DNA from: Micropterus salmoides
Lineage: Eukaryota; Chordata; Actinopteri; Centrarchiformes; Centrarchidae
Length of the DNA: 64,000 bases
Direction: 5' to 3'
NCBI RefSeq assembly: GCF_014851395.1
Contig: NW_024044459.1
Coordinates: 20,927,918 to 20,991,917, forward strand
Made by a program: the position numbers and the translations under genes. Positions 55,001 to 64,000 of the stretch are shown here, piece by piece. The notes under the pieces are model-generated. The model did not search any database. It had not been told where the DNA came from and worked only from the letters and a program-made list of their open reading frames with translations. Each line of letters starts with the position of its first letter. Within the stretch, counting starts at the first letter, position 1.

Positions 55001-56986
55001 GGATGGATAATCTCAGCAAAGGAGAAGTGCTCACTAACACAGATTTTGACAGATTTGTGAACAATATTTGAGAGAAATAGGCCTTTTGTGTACACAGAGA
55101 TAGTCTTAGATCTTTGAGTTCAGCTCCTGATGAATGGGGGCAAAAACAAAAGTGTTGCATTTATAATTTTTTTCAGTGTAAATTTGAAAAGTGGTAGGTG
55201 GTACATAAATGCCCGTCAATGCTTTTAACTGCACATTGTGTCTACATAGCTATTCTGAACTGATTAATTATTTATGTACATGACTGTACTTACTGATAGC
55301 ACACTGGTATTTGCAGAACTTCTTTATATCACAAATGCATACAACCAAACAAACAAACAAACACATTACCATCCTGTACTAACCGCACTGATCTAATCGT
55401 CTCCTCTCGTCTGTGTTTCTAGTGGAGATCGTAGACTCAGTTGAGGTGTATCTACAACTTCTGCGAAACATCTTTGACTTCAGTGCCATTAAAAGTCTTC
55501 TCACAGGATCAGATCAGCTCAAGATACACATAGATGCCATGAACGGAGGTGAGACAATTCATCATCTACCTGACATAGCCCCCGAGCTGTTAATGTTATT
55601 GGAAATTGAACTGTTTTTCCTCTCTTCTCCTCTCCTTGACTCGCCGCTTTCCTTGTGTTGTGTTACAGTGATGGGCCCCTACGTACGTAGGATCCTGTGC
55701 GATGAGTTGGGAGCTCCTGCTAACTCTGCTGTCAACTGCGTCCCTCTGGAGGACTTTGGTGGCCGACCTCCAGAGCCTAACCTGACTTACGCCACGTCTC
55801 TGGTAGACGCCATGAAAGGTGGTGACTTTGGCTTTGGAGCTGCATTTGATGCAGATGGGGTAAGACATCTGATGTTTACACAGTATAACCACTGTTAAAT
55901 AAATGTGATAAGAGTGGGCAGTATGCTAAAAGGTAGATTGTAGATGTACTTTATGACATTGACATTGTTGATATTTGTTGATAATACACCATGAATACAT
56001 AAAATCAATAGGACTGTCATAGATACTTGTCACAGTGGTAACATTATTTTTAAATCTATGTCAGTTTCCTATACTCATGTTTTAATAGTGTGCCACTGAA
56101 CTAACTGATTTCTTCAACCTTGTTCAACACACTAGTGGAGTTTTTGTTTCATATATTGCTATCATGTAGAAGACAAGTTGTCAGAAATAAAAATCAAGTG
56201 TAGGTGCTAATGAACAAAAATGTTGATAAATGGTTTTCTTTTGTGAAAAGTTGGAAGTGATTTTCTCAAAGGCCCCTTACTCACCGGCTGACATTACACA
56301 AAAGATTTAGCACTGAATTTATGGCCCCATCACTTGTTTTATGCCATAAAGCAATGGCCCTTTGCAACATAAAATAAAAGTAGATTTGGTGAAAAACCTA
56401 GTATATTCTGATATGAATGAACAATGGAGGATGAATATAATGTGAATATGATTTATATAATATAATATAATATAATTTTCCATGGTATCTCCTGAGTTAT
56501 GATGGGTCACTCAGCAATACATTCAATAATTCATTCAAAACATGTTTATTGATGTGTGTTTAATAATTTCTAGACAACAATGGAGGTCTGTGGCACAGAG
56601 GAATACATTATTAGTAGAATCAATTCATTGTTGCTTTTGGTCTTTTCATGGGGTTAGTTGACAATAAGCAAAATTTTGAAGATCACCAGCCTTATCTTTT
56701 GTTACCGCCTATAATACTAAATCAGTCAAGTTTAGTCTGTCTGGAGTTCTCTCTTCAAAGTATTATACTAAAAACTAATAACTTGTTACATGAGTTGGCT
56801 CACATTGTACTAAATGCTGTGCTGTTGTCAGGACCGGTACATGATCCTTGGAGAAAACGGCTTCTTTGTGAACCCGTCAGACTCAGTGGCCATCATGGCT
56901 GCCAACCTCTCCACCATCCCCTACTTCAGACAGCTGGGAGTCAAGGGCTTTGCCAGGAGTATGGCCACCAGCACCGCCCTCGACAG
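51815..56986 (+). CDS. pgm5: pgm5 (aciculin), phosphoglucomutase-like protein 5, N-terminal 346 residues
   Basis: PGM5 is a PGM1 relative with little or no mutase activity, located at adherens and cell-matrix junctions of muscle, where it binds dystrophin/utrophin. Six exons were read: 51815-52072, 53621-53783, 53984-54130, 55423-55548, 55669-55859 and 56832-56986. All have AG/GT borders and agree in phase (1,040 nt); the rest (human 567 residues) lies beyond the right edge. The start METSPIPVVTVQTAPFDDQR and SSIDLRDRQGCTMVVGSDGR are PGM5-specific rather than PGM1-like. The catalytic serine loop is TASHNPGG (Ser121). The metal loop reads DADGDR (292-297), with alanine where PGM1 has glycine, as in human PGM5. 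The symbol is supported by sequence and by linkage to foxd and zng1. Function is inferred from mammalian PGM5. Confidence 0.93.
52073..53620. other. pgm5 intron 1
   Basis: 1.55 kb. A short stretch near 52384 (GCCCAACGGTTCCCAATCTA) resembles a common fish repeat end. No other element or exon was found. Confidence 0.55.
53621..53783 (+). CDS. pgm5: pgm5 coding exon 2 (phosphoserine loop)
   Basis: 163 nt, residues 87-140 plus one base. It reads [20 protein letters not shown] then TASHNPGGPGGDFGIKFN. The acceptor is tgtgcag and the donor gtgagcac. Asn follows the Ser-His, as in PGM1. Confidence 0.94.
53984..54130 (+). CDS. pgm5: pgm5 coding exon 3
   Basis: 147 nt, residues 141-189 plus one base. 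It reads EEYAICPDLRIDLSRLGRQE then FDLENKFKPFR, identical to human PGM5 over most of its length. The acceptor is ggtag and the donor gtgtaata. Confidence 0.94.
54175..54655. mobile_element. Degraded hAT-like element with CCGATAT-type inverted ends
   Basis: In pgm5 intron 3. The left end is GCGCTGACCGATATGGGC; towards the right end is CTCATATCGGCTGATAATAT followed by CGGCACG. These are imperfect inverted copies, and the body is AT-rich and non-coding. Related patches occur in zng1 introns 6 and 10. Confidence 0.55.
54756..55178 (-). mobile_element. Tc1/mariner fragment, 5' end of transposase plus one terminal repeat
   Basis: In pgm5 intron 3. The terminal repeat at its right edge ends TTTTTTTCAGTG, flanked by TA at 55179-55180, and matches the element at 3441-3928. 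On the minus strand, near 54760-54880, it encodes GMLTAGMSTRAVACELNVNF, the helix-turn-helix start of a Tc1-type transposase. The other end and the catalytic DDE part are missing, so it is dead. Confidence 0.75.
55423..55548 (+). CDS. pgm5: pgm5 coding exon 4
   Basis: 126 nt, residues 190-231 plus one base. It reads VEIVDSVEVYLQLLRNIFDF then LKIHIDAMNG. The acceptor is tttctag and the donor gtgagaca. Confidence 0.93.
55669..55859 (+). CDS. pgm5: pgm5 coding exon 5 (metal loop)
   Basis: 191 nt, residues 232-295. It reads ELGAPANSAVNCVPLEDFGG and ends FGFGAAFDADG. The acceptor is gttacag and the donor gtaagaca. The intron falls inside the DADGDR metal loop. Confidence 0.94.
55860..56831. other. 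pgm5 intron 5
   Basis: AT-rich intron with a short (TATAA)n patch at about 56450-56480. I see nothing else in it. Confidence 0.6.
56832..56986 (+). CDS. pgm5: pgm5 coding exon 6
   Basis: 155 nt, residues 296-346 plus two bases of Arg347. It begins DRYMILGENGFFVNPSDSVA and ends ARSMATSTALD. The acceptor is ttgtcag and the donor gtacaacc. It is the last pgm5 exon in the window. Confidence 0.94.
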
Positions 56987-57012
56987 GTACAACCCATGCT
57001 AATACACCTCTG

Positions 57013-57042
57013 TACACACACACAAACACACACACACACACA
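57013..57042. repeat. (AC)n microsatellite
   Basis: 30 bp AC tract with one AA interruption, just after pgm5 exon 6; a second short tract follows at 57176-57193. Confidence 0.93.
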
Positions 57043-58514
57043 CTCAGTATGTCTAGGGGTTTTGCCTTCATTTGTCACACTACCTCAACCTCTCTCCACA
57101 AACTCCTGCAACAGCCCAATCTCTGGAGACACTCTCACATGAAGACTCACCCACAATGAATAAGACCGTGAGATCACACACACACACACACGCACACACA
57201 GTTACTCACCAGCTATTAATATTGTCTGTTATGTAAGACTAGAGCATAGCAGAGGGTGCTGAGTGAGAGGATGTGATCACAGCTAAAGTCACCCTCATTA
57301 ACATTGTTCTAGTAGGAGAGAGCCCAGCACTGCACCCCACTGAGGATTTCAACTGAATGCTGCTCAATAGAAATGTGTCATTTAATACAATGTGGGAATG
57401 AAGATCAACTATAGTTAGTGCAGACTATGTATGTACATTTCAACAGGGTATTGTCTTCAAAAGGTAAAAGGTACAGGTACTTTATTTGTCACATACATGT
57501 AGCAAGATTCATGCTCCTCGTCACTCTCTAGCTTGCGCGACCACCGCTGTCTCTGTTTCTCTCTCAAACAAATGAACACAAAACATTAGAAGCTTCTTGG
57601 TATGGCTATTTTTCAGACTTTCAAACTGCAAGCCAGACACAGACATCAAAGCTTGGTACACGAAATAAACCAAGCAAGGAGACAACTGAGAGAGTATCAT
57701 AGTTTGGTCCATGAACTCCGCATGGACAGCGCCTGGTTTCAGGTATATTTTAGGCTGACTGTGGAGCACTGTGGCACGATTGGCCTCTGTAGCCTGAGGT
57801 TGGGTTGCATTTCTGCAAAAGTTGATTCTGTTTCAACTGTTTCCGTTGCAGGTCGCTGCATTTTCTGCAAAAACTTGAATGGGGGTGGTCGGTTTTGGCT
57901 GCGGTGGTTGGGTCTTTTGTTTGTAAAAATATGACAAGTGTACACTTTATGTGTTGCTGACAGCTCATTCATCACAGTATCCTTGATCTGTGAGAGGATA
58001 GAGGTGGGCATTTCTATCTGTCACATAGTCTTTTTTATTACACTGGGAAAGCCAAACATTTCAAATTCTACGCAGTGGCTTCAATGTCAGGGATCGTTGT
58101 TGAATAACTAAAACGACATCGTTGACTATAGTGATGGATGCCAAGCCTGAGACACCAGAATATGACAATCCTCCACCTTAACTTCCGTACCCTTGCTTTT
58201 TGATGCAGCTCAGGAACCTCACACTATTTCCTGTGTTGGTATTAAACACTGCCAGGAAACACACAATATATCACTTACCAGAATAGTTGCGTAGTTGACA
58301 TGTACAGAAAGTGCCTGTGTGACTGCCTGTCGTGAATGTGTGTGTGAGAATATGAGAATGTGTTAGCACTGGCAGACATTAAGGAAGTGACCTCACTGCC
58401 AATCCTGATCTCTCTGGGTTTCACAGTTAGGGAAAAGTGATGCTTAGATATGTGAAGTGGGATGTTACATCACAGAATTAGTGGTCACCCTTGTTAGTGT
58501 AGACTCAGAGACTC

Positions 58515-58516
<2 letters not shown>

Positions 58517-58560
<44 letters not shown>
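58517..58560. repeat. (AC)n microsatellite
   Basis: 44 bp AC tract in pgm5 intron 6. Confidence 0.97.
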
Positions 58561-58561
<1 letters not shown>

Positions 58562-58708
58562 ACATCATTCAGACACTGTTGCACTGTTGTGTGGTGTGGC
58601 ACTGCTTCTTGCCTAAGGCCGTGTCTTATGATGTTGAACCGTATTGATCACATTGAAAGAGCTGCTTGAAAGTTTTGCTCACGCTGTCTCCCATGTCAGC
58701 CTACCCTC

Positions 58709-58709
<1 letters not shown>

Positions 58710-58778
<69 letters not shown>
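58710..58778. repeat. (CA)n microsatellite
   Basis: 69 bp CA tract with one CG interruption, 149 bp from the previous array; AC-rich sequence flanks it. Confidence 0.96.
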
Positions 58779-58779
<1 letters not shown>

Positions 58780-61700
58780 CACACTGACTGAGACCTGAGA
58801 CATGAATTTCACATGTCCCATTACAACCCTGAGCCATGGACATCTCATACAGAGCACACACACTTACTGTAGATAAAATGGCCTAAAATATCTCCTTTAT
58901 CTCTCTTTGTCTATTTTCTCAGCCTTTGCCTTTTCTGTATTTATGATAGCATAAATTTAATTTCCTGGAAACTCTAACTTGGTTGTGCAATCTTCTGAGA
59001 AGTAGAATTACCTTACTGTATGATGTCTATTACTGATAATACCTACAGATAATATCATGCTCTGGGCTTTCTGAAGAGCTTAGTCAGAAATAAATTGCAT
59101 TATATAAGATTTAAATTTTTTCCCCTGATAAACCCAATTTCACCAGCACACTCTAGGGTATGTGGTCTTATGCAAAGAACACCAACCATCTTTTATGAGC
59201 ACTTATGGATAATTAGTGACAGGGTCACTTTGTTCAACTCTTGGCTTCAGAGCTGCCGCTTAAGTCCCTGACGTAACACTGCTGTCTCTGGATGGGCAAT
59301 GTATATCTGCATGTCTTTGACAAACTCCAGGAAGTGTTGAAGTACTTAGTGGTGTGGTGTTGGACCCTGGAATTGGCCCAAAAGTAGGCCTATTAAGGAG
59401 AGCGAGTGAGTGTTTACACTGAGAAACCCTCCCTGCTGAGTGTGTGTGCATAGTCAAGCAAACTGTGAGCCTTGAAAAATGTGACATGGATATTCTGAAT
59501 GTGGCTGTGTGTGTCCAGAAGGAATAAGGGAGAACAAGAGAGAGTATTTGTGTTCAGATGAGCAGAGGATGTTTAGTTGTGTAGGAAACCGGTTAGATTC
59601 AGATGGACAAGAGGCTGGAGTTACAGGTGTTGAATCTTTCATTCTTGGGTAGGCTGAGAGTGTCTGTCTTACTGAATTGTGTGCATGGGTGCCTTTGTCT
59701 CTATGTGCACAAACTGCAAGCAAGGGCTGATGCAGGGAGGGAGCGAGTGGGTGGTGGAAGAGAAAGAGGGAGGGGAAATGTTGGTAAAGGAAACATCTGC
59801 CTCTCCTTTAACCATTCCAGGGATGGGAGGATGTAGGAAGAAGAGAAGGCAGAGCCTCTAGTGCGCTTGTTACCAGGATGAACTCTTGAGTTCATGTACT
59901 GAATTGCCGATTAGCATTGCAAAGTAGAGAGGTCAAATGTTTAATGTGGTGCTGTAGCTGAACTGTTTTTATTGCTGTTGTGCTGGTTACTAGGATAACC
60001 AAGGTAATCAGAAGACTGCATTGTCTCTCACACATGCACGCAATACTTAAGCCTTTGTTAGACATGATGTGCTACTGCTGCAGGGTGTGTGTTTTATGGA
60101 TTAATTTTTGTGCTATGTGTCCCTTGATTATTGTGGTATTTGGATCATGTTTTTTATGATGTTTTGGCGGAGTGGGAAATAGAAAATGAAACCCAGAACC
60201 ATTAAACATAATAGACTGGCAGGAGGTTGCAAATTAAAAAGGAGTGTCAATTTGCCCTGATTTGGCATGAAAGAGTCATTGGGCTACTATTATGGAGCAG
60301 CGGATTCCAACTCTTTTTGCTTAACGTACCCCCACAGCCTTATCAGAAGAGTTCAAGAAACGCTTCATCAATACCACCAGTGATATTCCAAATGTGTGCA
60401 TTTAAATTAATTTTAAACTAGGTGTTTTTCATTTTTTTTTCAGTAGTTTTAGTCAAGTTTGCATTTGTACTATGACCACTTTCAACCATTTATCCATTAC
60501 TTTTGTTTAACTATTCAACTTTGCAAATTTGAACACACTATTGCAACATATGATGTTAAGATGTTACATGTGAGAGGTGTTTTGTGAAGTCCCCCTGTCG
60601 TAGCTATTAGCTGTGACAGTAAATACACTAAAGAGGTGCATCACATTAATTTGTATTCCTATTTGTGTATTTATTTCCCTCTTAACGCAATGGATTTTAG
60701 GCATTCGCCCTGTTTGAACTCACCGCTGTGCCTGATCCCAACAAGAACTTACCAAGCCAGTTTTGGTAGGACTGGACTTATGTTCCCATGTAAAGTTGCC
60801 AACTGGTTTAGTTCATTTTTATCACTTAAAAAAATGAGAAATGCTCAAAAGACCTACTAAGACAAATGTCAAGTGTAGTATTACACAGCAATATTGTGAT
60901 AGGAAGCAAGATGCAGAAGGTAGCCAAGTTAAACACTGACCCAACAAGCACACTTTCTCCTGATATAATGAATATATTATTAGATGGTAAATATATTTTT
61001 GACATAGCTTTGTAAAAACCTAGAAAACAGTTTTGAACTGATGTCAGAAAAGTATTTCAATACTGATTCCACAAAACAATGTAGACATGACCATTTACAG
61101 AAATCATCTCAACTTAATTTTATTTTTGATGTTGGCCCGCTATGGCAACTACTTCAATGTATTAAACTTCTGTGTTGTCCATTGAGGGTTCCTGGTTCAG
61201 GTCAAGAAGCGCTCACACTTCCAGCCCAAGTAAAGCTCCAGCATGCTGCACTTTTTGTCTGAATGCCAGTCTAAAGCTTTTAAGTCCAGGCAGAGCTCTC
61301 TTCAAAGGGGGAGGTGAGCAGAGAGGCCACTGGATGCTATGTTTGGTAAAATATCAAGCCAAGGCCAAAAGCTGGCAATCTTTCACTTTGCAGACCTCAT
61401 CCCTCACATTACTCTCAGTATTTACTGATGCATGACAGAGATATATACAAAGATAGGCAGTAAGAAAACAAATGAGATATTGGTTGATTAGTGTATGTGT
61501 GATTTCATTGTCTGTGATTTATTCGTACATTTAATGACAATGATATTAATGTTTTTCTACTGTACACACAAACTGATAGTGAACTGCTAATTATTTTCTA
61601 AATCTATCAATGAAATGAGTGACTATTACACAAACCAGCTTCCATACGCAGTCAATACAGCCATTAAATTTTGTGCCTTGAGCCCGAATTGTGTATGATA

Positions 61701-61934
61701 AAGGCACATGACCACTCATGCAGTCTTTACGCAAATTCTGCTCGCTAGTAGTGTGAGAAAATGGATATGGATAGACTGTAAAGCCTTATAGTTGAGAGGT
61801 CACACCTACACACAGGGGGATTACAGCCCTAAATAGAACCCTTCCAAGTTTACTCCCTGTGTCTCCAGTCGTACTCATCTGCCAGCATTTTTCTGGCTGT
61901 CCTGAGACAGTGTACTGTATCTGTTTATATATAT

Positions 61935-61954
61935 GTGTGTGTGTGTGTGTGTGT
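61935..61954. repeat. (GT)n microsatellite
   Basis: 20 bp GT tract preceded by a TATATA run, in pgm5 intron 6. Confidence 0.93.
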
Positions 61955-64000
61955 TTGACTGTCATTGTAGATATTTTCTTCCATTACTTCGAGAAGCGTG
62001 TACTAGTGTATCTAAAACCAGATTAATTTTTTTATTTGTAACTGTGATTTAGTTTGAAGAATGTCATATTGTAAGTGTAGAAAAAGACCATGTTGAACTT
62101 GTTAGTCGATTACGCTTGTTTCCCTGAGTGTGTATCTGTGCATGAAGGCTATGTATGGGAATGTGTGTTTTTTCCACCACAGCGTGTATGCTGTTGTTGA
62201 GTTAAAGCTCAGCTGGTGCAATCATCAAACTTGAGAAAACACAACTCTCACTATTCTCATACTGTTGTCCCTACAGTTTTGCAACTTTGTTTGAAACCGA
62301 GCGCTGGTAGGGTCAGTTTAATGCTTATGTTGGCCGTAGACGTGCTTTTTAAAACGTCAAAAGCTCGTCAGAAAGCCAGAGTTTCTGTTTTCTTTTTAGA
62401 AATGCCAGGCTTTCCGTTCCAGCTCTCGCTTCCCCAGAGGGGAATTAAGCTGGTCACTCTTATTTGGTAATTTATCCCAACCTCATGTAAACAACCGTGC
62501 TGGGCACTGGGGGTTCATTTATTTGCATTGTGATTGTGTGGACCTGTACGACCACTTAAAAACCCTTTGACCAACCCAGAATGCATGCTATTGCACTGTG
62601 AATTCCCACAGTACAAGCATTTGAGATTGACAGTTCTGCATGTTGGTTTCTCTGGAAGCAACAACTGCATTGCATATTTTTCCAGCAATTCTTAGCTGAG
62701 TTCTGGGAATTGTGTTTACATTTTGCAGCATTTACGGAGGCTGTGTGGTACGTGGTTGAGGAGTGATCTATGGGGATGGGGAAGACACTGGGTAGTCGTC
62801 TTTGTTGCAAACAAAATATCTCTCATTCAAAATGTACAATAGCCTAAATACTGTTTCAGTGCATTTTCCAAACTGTCAGGAATATAATTCTTGTGGAGAA
62901 ATGGTATTACATCAACTCAATCAGTTCAATTTAAATTTGATTTAACTGGCCCTTGTCAGATTGGCAGAAAAATATCTGTAAATACAACACAAACCACCTT
63001 TTCAGTTGCTATGGTGAACTTGTTAGCATTTCCAGCAGACACGGAGCAACATTAGCATTTATTAGGAGTTATTTTGACCACTTGATGAATGTAAGTCATA
63101 TATTCACTCTCCTTTTAGCTAAGTACATGTTTCTCTATGGCCGCTTAATGCTCCCCTATGTTCACCAGCTAGTCGCTAACTTTGCTGAGAGCAACTGCCT
63201 GCTGCTGCTGAATCTATGCAATGAGAGCGTTGAGAGTGAACCAAAACAGCTGCGGGCTGTAAAAACAGAAACTATGAGCGTTGCTGTAAAGCTGAGGCTA
63301 AATCTAAATCTGAGCTAAATCTCTGTAGGTTCATCACTACGAGCGACTTTTTTCACATACAAATAGTCATGTTATAAAAATATTTATGATAGCTCCCTTA
63401 AAGATACTGGTTCTACAAAGCCTGTCGGCACCACCTTGAATACTTTGTGCATGTAACTTCAGAATGTAAACTCTTCCACAGGTCATGAAAACCTTCATTT
63501 TCTAGAAACAAACACGAGGACACCCTTTGTGTCCTCAACGAAAGCCACGGCCATGCCCGTGAGGCTTTGACACTGTGCCAGTGGCTGACTAATATGTTAT
63601 TACTGATGTAAATCGTCATGTTATACTGACCCATTTAGTTTACGATATGGACAGAAAACCCCATGAGGAGCTTTTTGTTTATGTTAGTATGTTAGTGGAA
63701 CAGAGGCTAGCTAAAAGAGAGGGGCAGGACTTTGGCTCTATATCAAAGTATTCAATGCCAATATCTGATTATTTTAAGTACTGATGACTTGGTTATTTAA
63801 TATTACTTATCGTATTTAATTTCAGGGATTTTTCAATGTTTCAACCCTTTTCTAAAATTACTACTGCTTTATAATCATGTTACTGTAATAGCTGGTTACT
63901 TTTCTGTAAATTTGCACTGGAAAGTTTTTTTTAGACTTTTCTCCTTTAGTTTCTTTGCATTCTGTTTCCTCCCACATATTGTCCTGTCAGCCCCTTTATA

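Larger units (their letters stand above)
56987..64000. other. pgm5 intron 6 (partial)
   Basis: 7 kb of intron running off the right edge. I looked for the next expected exon (YETP-G-W and CGEESFGTGSDH motifs) and did not find it. It contains five CA/TG arrays. Fragments near 57450-57530 (TTTATTTGTCACATACATGT) and 60300-60400 look like tails of dispersed repeats. Open frames here have no homology I recognise. Confidence 0.6.

Noticed and set aside
57602..57934. 110-codon plus-strand frame in pgm5 intron 6
   Set aside because: No family resemblance, and it is not the expected next pgm5 exon.
1..64000. CRISPR array, operon, phage or plasmid-like system
   Set aside because: All periodic repeats are dinucleotide microsatellites or scattered transposon copies. 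The genes are intron-containing vertebrate genes.

Overview
This is a vertebrate nuclear window, almost certainly from a ray-finned (teleost) fish. The evidence is split genes with GT-AG introns, dense (AC)n/(TG)n microsatellites, an abundance of small DNA transposons and non-LTR fragments of types familiar from fish, and four genes whose proteins match vertebrate orthologues. There is no bacterial operon structure, no CRISPR array and no sign of a novel self-contained system. Most open frames longer than 60 codons are chance frames in introns.

Layout. Positions 1-27,469 hold the 5' part of dock8 on the minus strand. I could place 15 coding exons, from the start codon at 27,469 down to an exon ending at 438. 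They join in phase to 594 codons, and the gene continues off the left edge. Positions 27,470-32,859 are the divergent intergenic space to the next gene; this space contains two nested-looking DNA transposons and the presumed promoters. Positions 32,860-46,501 hold a complete zng1 (formerly cbwd) on the plus strand: 15 coding exons, 370 residues, poly(A) signal at 46,552. Positions 48,814-49,869 hold an intronless FoxD forkhead gene (foxd5/FOXD4 type, 351 residues) with a TATA box and a poly(A) signal. From 51,815 the first six exons of pgm5 run to 56,986 (346 complete codons), and the remaining exons lie beyond the right edge.

How the genes relate. They are not a pathway. DOCK8 is a Rho-family GTPase exchange factor of immune cells. 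ZNG1 is a zinc-transferring GTPase that serves methionine aminopeptidase 1. FoxD is a neural/mesodermal transcription factor. PGM5 (aciculin) is a phosphoglucomutase-like protein of muscle and adherens junctions. Their order dock8-zng1-foxd-pgm5 is the interesting part: in human the same families are split between 9p24 and duplicated pericentromeric blocks of chromosome 9, so the fish order looks like the ancestral linkage.

The most useful second-look items are: a (TG)n tract that itself forms the splice-acceptor region of dock8 exon 5; a long-TIR MITE 34 bp from a dock8 donor site; intact TA-flanked Tc1-type and hAT-type non-autonomous elements; the mix of PGM1-like and PGM5-like catalytic loops in pgm5; and several unusually complex intronic blocks that could be conserved regulatory elements. 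All exon boundaries were derived by reading splice signals, reading phase and recalled protein families; no alignment was run.
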